64,000 bases of DNA from Nostoc sp. UHCC 0870 (lineage in GTDB: Bacteria > Cyanobacteriota > Cyanobacteriia > Cyanobacteriales > Nostocaceae): positions 4,290,001 through 4,354,000 of the forward strand of contig NZ_CP091913.1 of NCBI RefSeq assembly GCF_022063185.1. Reading direction: 5' to 3'. Under the pieces are notes generated by a model. It was not told the origin of the DNA. It searched no databases and worked only from the letters and a program-made list of their open reading frames with translations. The position numbers and the translations under genes were made by a program. This document shows, in pieces, positions 61,566 to 64,000 of the stretch (its first letter is position 1; the number at the start of each line of letters is the position of its first letter).

Positions 61566-61710
61566 TTAACAAAATGTAGGGGTTTAAATCCCCGGCTTCT
61601 ATCAAGCCGCAAGTGTTATGGCGGGGTCTAAATCCCTGTTACAACAAGTAATTGCGAATTGCGAATTGCGTTAGCGGAGCGGGACGTTAGTCCATTGCGA
61701 ATTGGTTTAA
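61566..61710. repeat. 145-bp dispersed repeat, copy 2
   Basis: Near-identical to 48106-48250, same orientation and same length. It lies between convergent genes, ending 11 bp before the TPR gene's stop. Confidence 0.92.
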
Positions 61711-61720
61711 GGGGTGGGGT

Positions 61721-62815
61721 TTACTTGACACGCCGCTTTAACATTTGGGTTAAGCGATCGCGCAATAGCACTTCCTGTTGACGATCTTCTAGGGTTTGTG
61801 AAAGTATAATGGCTCTTTCATAAAAATTACGGGCGGTGGGATAATTACCTAACTGCTCGTAAAGTTGGGCGTAGGATTGAAAAGATTTTAATTGTTCTGG
61901 CAAGTTTTGTAATTCTTGCGCCAAAATTAAACGTTTTTGGAGTAATTCAAAAGCACGTTCGTAGCGTCCTACAGCACTGTGGGCGGTGACTAAACCATCA
62001 ATTGCTCGGATTTGGTTGGTGCGATCGCGGTTGATCCTCGCCATCCCCATCGCCGCGCCATAGGTAGCAATGGTATCTTGATAGTTACCAGCCGCTAGAT
62101 AAGTATCTCCTAAATTATTTAAAGTATTGAGTTCAGCACGCAAATCACCACTGCGGCGGCGGTAGATTAAAGCAGTTTCATAGAGCTTAATTGCTTTATT
62201 ATAATCTCCCTGTCTCGCTGATACCAAACCCAAATTACTTAAAGATAGCCCTTCACCTTCTATATTTTTGACATTGCGAGCAATTATTAGTGCTTCCTCT
62301 AGGGTTTTACCTGCGGGGATGGGTTCACCAACTTGCAAAAACAAAGTCCCAATGTTATTTAAGGCAAAAATCTGAGATTGAAAGTCTTGAGTATCCCGTG
62401 CGATCGCTAAATGTCGGCGTAATGCGTCTTCACCTTCTTTGTAGCGTCCCAGTTGAATATAAGCCTTTGCTAGTAAATCATAAGTTAAACCTTTAGCTCT
62501 AAGGTCGCCAATTAAGTGATAAATCTCTAGTGCTTGCAAACTAGAGCCAATAGACTTTTCCGGGTAGCCACTAGCATATTGCTTTTGACTAACACGTAAT
62601 AACGCGTCTGCATTATCTCTGGATTGTCGTCCAAAAGAACTATTTAATGGACGATGCAACTGCTGAGTAATATCAACTGCATTCGCCACTAGAGGATTGA
62701 ACAGTACAGCCCAAAGTAACAAGTAAGAACTAAAAAATTTATATTTGTTCACCAACCGATAACTTAAAATTTTCGGGGTGGGGAATAAATTTAAAACGGT
62801 ATGCTTTTGTCTCAT
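61721..62815 (-). CDS. Exported TPR protein
   Basis: 364 residues. A signal or anchor sequence (about 25-47, LLLWAVLFNPLVANA) precedes about six tetratricopeptide repeats from ~60 to 350, several with the long-repeat pattern (ALNNIGTLFLQVGEPIPAGK; SLSNLGLVSARQGDYNKAIK; TLNNLGDTYLAAGNYQDTIA). Such MalT/Rapsyn-like TPR proteins bind partners in the periplasm or at the membrane. Function unknown. ATG start at 62815; the sigma-like gene lies 94 bp upstream on the same strand. Confidence 0.83.
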   Translation of the reverse strand: MRQKHTVLNLFPTPKILSYRLVNKYKFFSSYLLLWAVLFNPLVANAVDITQQLHRPLNSSFGRQSRDNADALLRVSQKQYASGYPEKSIGSSLQALEIYHLIGDLRAKGLTYDLLAKAYIQLGRYKEGEDALRRHLAIARDTQDFQSQIFALNNIGTLFLQVGEPIPAGKTLEEALIIARNVKNIEGEGLSLSNLGLVSARQGDYNKAIKLYETALIYRRRSGDLRAELNTLNNLGDTYLAAGNYQDTIATYGAAMGMARINRDRTNQIRAIDGLVTAHSAVGRYERAFELLQKRLILAQELQNLPEQLKSFQSYAQLYEQLGNYPTARNFYERAIILSQTLEDRQQEVLLRDRLTQMLKRRVK

Positions 62816-62909
62816 AAAACTTACCCCTGGAATTTCGGGTTTAAGTAGAAGCTCGCAGAAAATAATTCTGTAAGTATGAAGACTAGCAAATTACGGATAT
62901 ATACTTAGA

Positions 62910-63539
62910 TTACGATTTAACTAAATCTTCCCCCAAGTAGATATCGCGGATATCTGCGGGTAATTTGTCCTCTAGCATACGATAGCCTTCCTGGAGAAAA
63001 TTAGCTACATCAGGAGGCGTAATTTTTTCCCCTTCAGCTTGCAAATAAGCTGCAATACGAGTTTCACTCCAATGAAAAGTTTGAGCCATCAACACCATTA
63101 ATCTTAAAATCGGGGGTAGTTGATCTAATGCCTGTTCGATATAGCACCATAACGGCGGTGAAGTGGCTTGTAGGGAATAATGTATAGATTCTGTGGGTGG
63201 TAGTTGAATTTCATTAATGCAGACAGCCGTGATATTAATTAGCCAATTTTGCAAAGTCAAACCGTCTTGGCCAGATGAAGGGTTGTTTAAATCCAGTCCA
63301 CCCAGTTCATAATAAATGTGCCGCCAAGTCAGAGCAAATAGATATTCAGCTTGTACAGGCGATCGCGCCGAATGTTGAATCAAAGTATAAACTATCGGGC
63401 TATAACGGCAAAAAATCACTGTAAAGTATTTGCCAGCATCGGGGTGATGTTGAAACAATTCCAGCAGTTCTTGGTCACTATGATGAAACAGGGACTTAAC
63501 TAGCGGGTGGTTCGTTTCAGCAAAATGAGGAATTTGCAT
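62910..63539 (-). CDS. Sigma-70-like (ECF-type) regulatory protein, probable
   Basis: 209 residues from ATG 63539 (MQIPHF); a TTG 27 bp upstream is weaker. The N-terminal HHSDQELLELFQHHPDAGKYFTVIFCRYSPIVYTLIQ resembles sigma region 2 of ECF factors (LVxxxxxGDxxAFxxLxxxYxxxVY). The C-terminal ALDQLPPILRLMVLMAQTFHWSETRIAAYLQAEG resembles region 4 (LPxxxRxVLxLRxxEGLSxxEIAxxLG). Both matches are loose and the key promoter-contacting residues differ, so it may be a diverged sigma-like regulator rather than an active sigma factor. It precedes the TPR gene by 94 bp. Confidence 0.6.
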   Translation of the reverse strand: MQIPHFAETNHPLVKSLFHHSDQELLELFQHHPDAGKYFTVIFCRYSPIVYTLIQHSARSPVQAEYLFALTWRHIYYELGGLDLNNPSSGQDGLTLQNWLINITAVCINEIQLPPTESIHYSLQATSPPLWCYIEQALDQLPPILRLMVLMAQTFHWSETRIAAYLQAEGEKITPPDVANFLQEGYRMLEDKLPADIRDIYLGEDLVKS

Positions 63540-63625
63540 AAAAATAATATGATATACCTGCGGCAAGATTAAATAATACTACGCGTTTCGTCTTGTAATA
63601 TTAATCTTGATTGACCTTGCCAATT

Positions 63626-64000
63626 TTAGATTTTAAATTGCTTTTTCGGTAAACGACGCAGGATATTCTCACTCGTTACAGATTCGCTATCATCTATTTT
63701 CAACTCAGAATAAATTGCCAAAGTTTGTTGATTAACACGTCCAACGGTCAGCCATTCCAAATTTTGTTGTGCTTGGTTTTGCCAATGCTTGAGTAGATGA
63801 GGTTGGCTAAGTAATTTGGCTAGAGCATCTGCCAAAGCAGTGCTATCTTTTGGGGGAACTAAAACACCAGCTTTGCCATTGTCTAGTGCTTCAGGAATGC
63901 CATCTACATTGGTAGCGATAATAGCACAGCCAGCTTCACGGGCTTCTGGAATCACAAGGGGAGAAGGATCACGGTGAGAAGCAAGTACGAAAATGTCTGC
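63626..64000 (-). CDS. Glycosyltransferase family 1/4, C-terminal part, cut by window end
   Basis: 125 residues visible, with the frame open through the window edge, so the gene continues beyond 64000; an internal GTG at 63955 is not the start. ADIFVLASHRDPSPLVIPEAREAG carries the E-x-x-E region of GT-B enzymes. AIIATNVDGIPEALDNGKAGVLVPPKDSTALADAL is the typical C-terminal nucleotide-sugar segment. It would transfer a sugar to a lipid or polysaccharide. Specificity cannot be read from this fragment. Confidence 0.85.
   Translation of the reverse strand, partial: ADIFVLASHRDPSPLVIPEAREAGCAIIATNVDGIPEALDNGKAGVLVPPKDSTALADALAKLLSQPHLLKHWQNQAQQNLEWLTVGRVNQQTLAIYSELKIDDSESVTSENILRRLPKKQFKI

Overview
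The window looks like a filamentous, heterocyst-forming cyanobacterium of the Nostoc/Anabaena group. The evidence is a complete heterocyst-glycolipid (hgl) polyketide cluster with hetN and hetI, the photosystem I gene psaM, the chlorophyll/phytyl gene chlP, an rpaA-type circadian regulator, very frequent GCGATCGC (HIP1) octamers, and gaps full of short tandem repeats and small inverted-repeat elements. I saw no IS transposase, tRNA, rRNA or CRISPR array.

Layout. (1) 1-1392: 3' part of an FGE-sulfatase/C-type-lectin-fold protein whose last ~40 codons look like a diversity-generating-retroelement variable region. (2) 1393-2250: stacked repeat elements. (3) 2251-11617, minus strand: glycolipid modification and export genes, namely the glycosyltransferase hglT, two paralogous membrane GT2 enzymes, a DUF2141 protein, a third GT2, and hgdA, hgdC and hgdB. 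(4) 12311-14604, plus: a ParB-domain protein with a degenerate DNA methyltransferase half, and a small unknown protein. (5) 14860-31937, plus: hglE, a KR-DH protein, hglD, hglC, hglA, hglB and hetN, then hetI on the minus strand (31980-32684). These would build the long-chain heterocyst glycolipid aglycone in a PfaA-D-like way. HglE and HglD condense, HglC supplies a decarboxylative or chain-length partner plus acyltransferase, the KR-DH protein and HglA reduce, HglB releases the chain reductively, and HetI arms the carrier domains. HetN feeds back on heterocyst pattern. (6) 33218-35254, minus: two secreted proteins of unknown function. (7) 36364-40072: cysA, chlP and rpaA. (8) 40784-48404: housekeeping and conserved cyanobacterial genes (a phosphotransacetylase-like P-loop protein, SLOG, MAPEG, YajQ, GST, TPR, a FtsL/B-like membrane protein, psaM). 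(9) 48564-53817: a sugar kinase, a WD40 protein, and a kinase/transporter pair likely for amino-sugar salvage. (10) 54168-64000: small stress-type proteins, secreted and beta-barrel proteins, a histidine kinase, DUF2267, TPR and sigma-like proteins, and a glycosyltransferase cut by the window end.

Striking points: the candidate variable region at 1270-1392; a ketoreductase split between two adjacent same-frame genes with an inverted-repeat element in the gap; a different dispersed repeat in nearly every gap of the hgl PKS operon; a ParB protein with a dead methyltransferase half; and dispersed repeats in frame inside a beta-barrel gene and a sensor kinase. All functional names come from sequence recognition without database searches.
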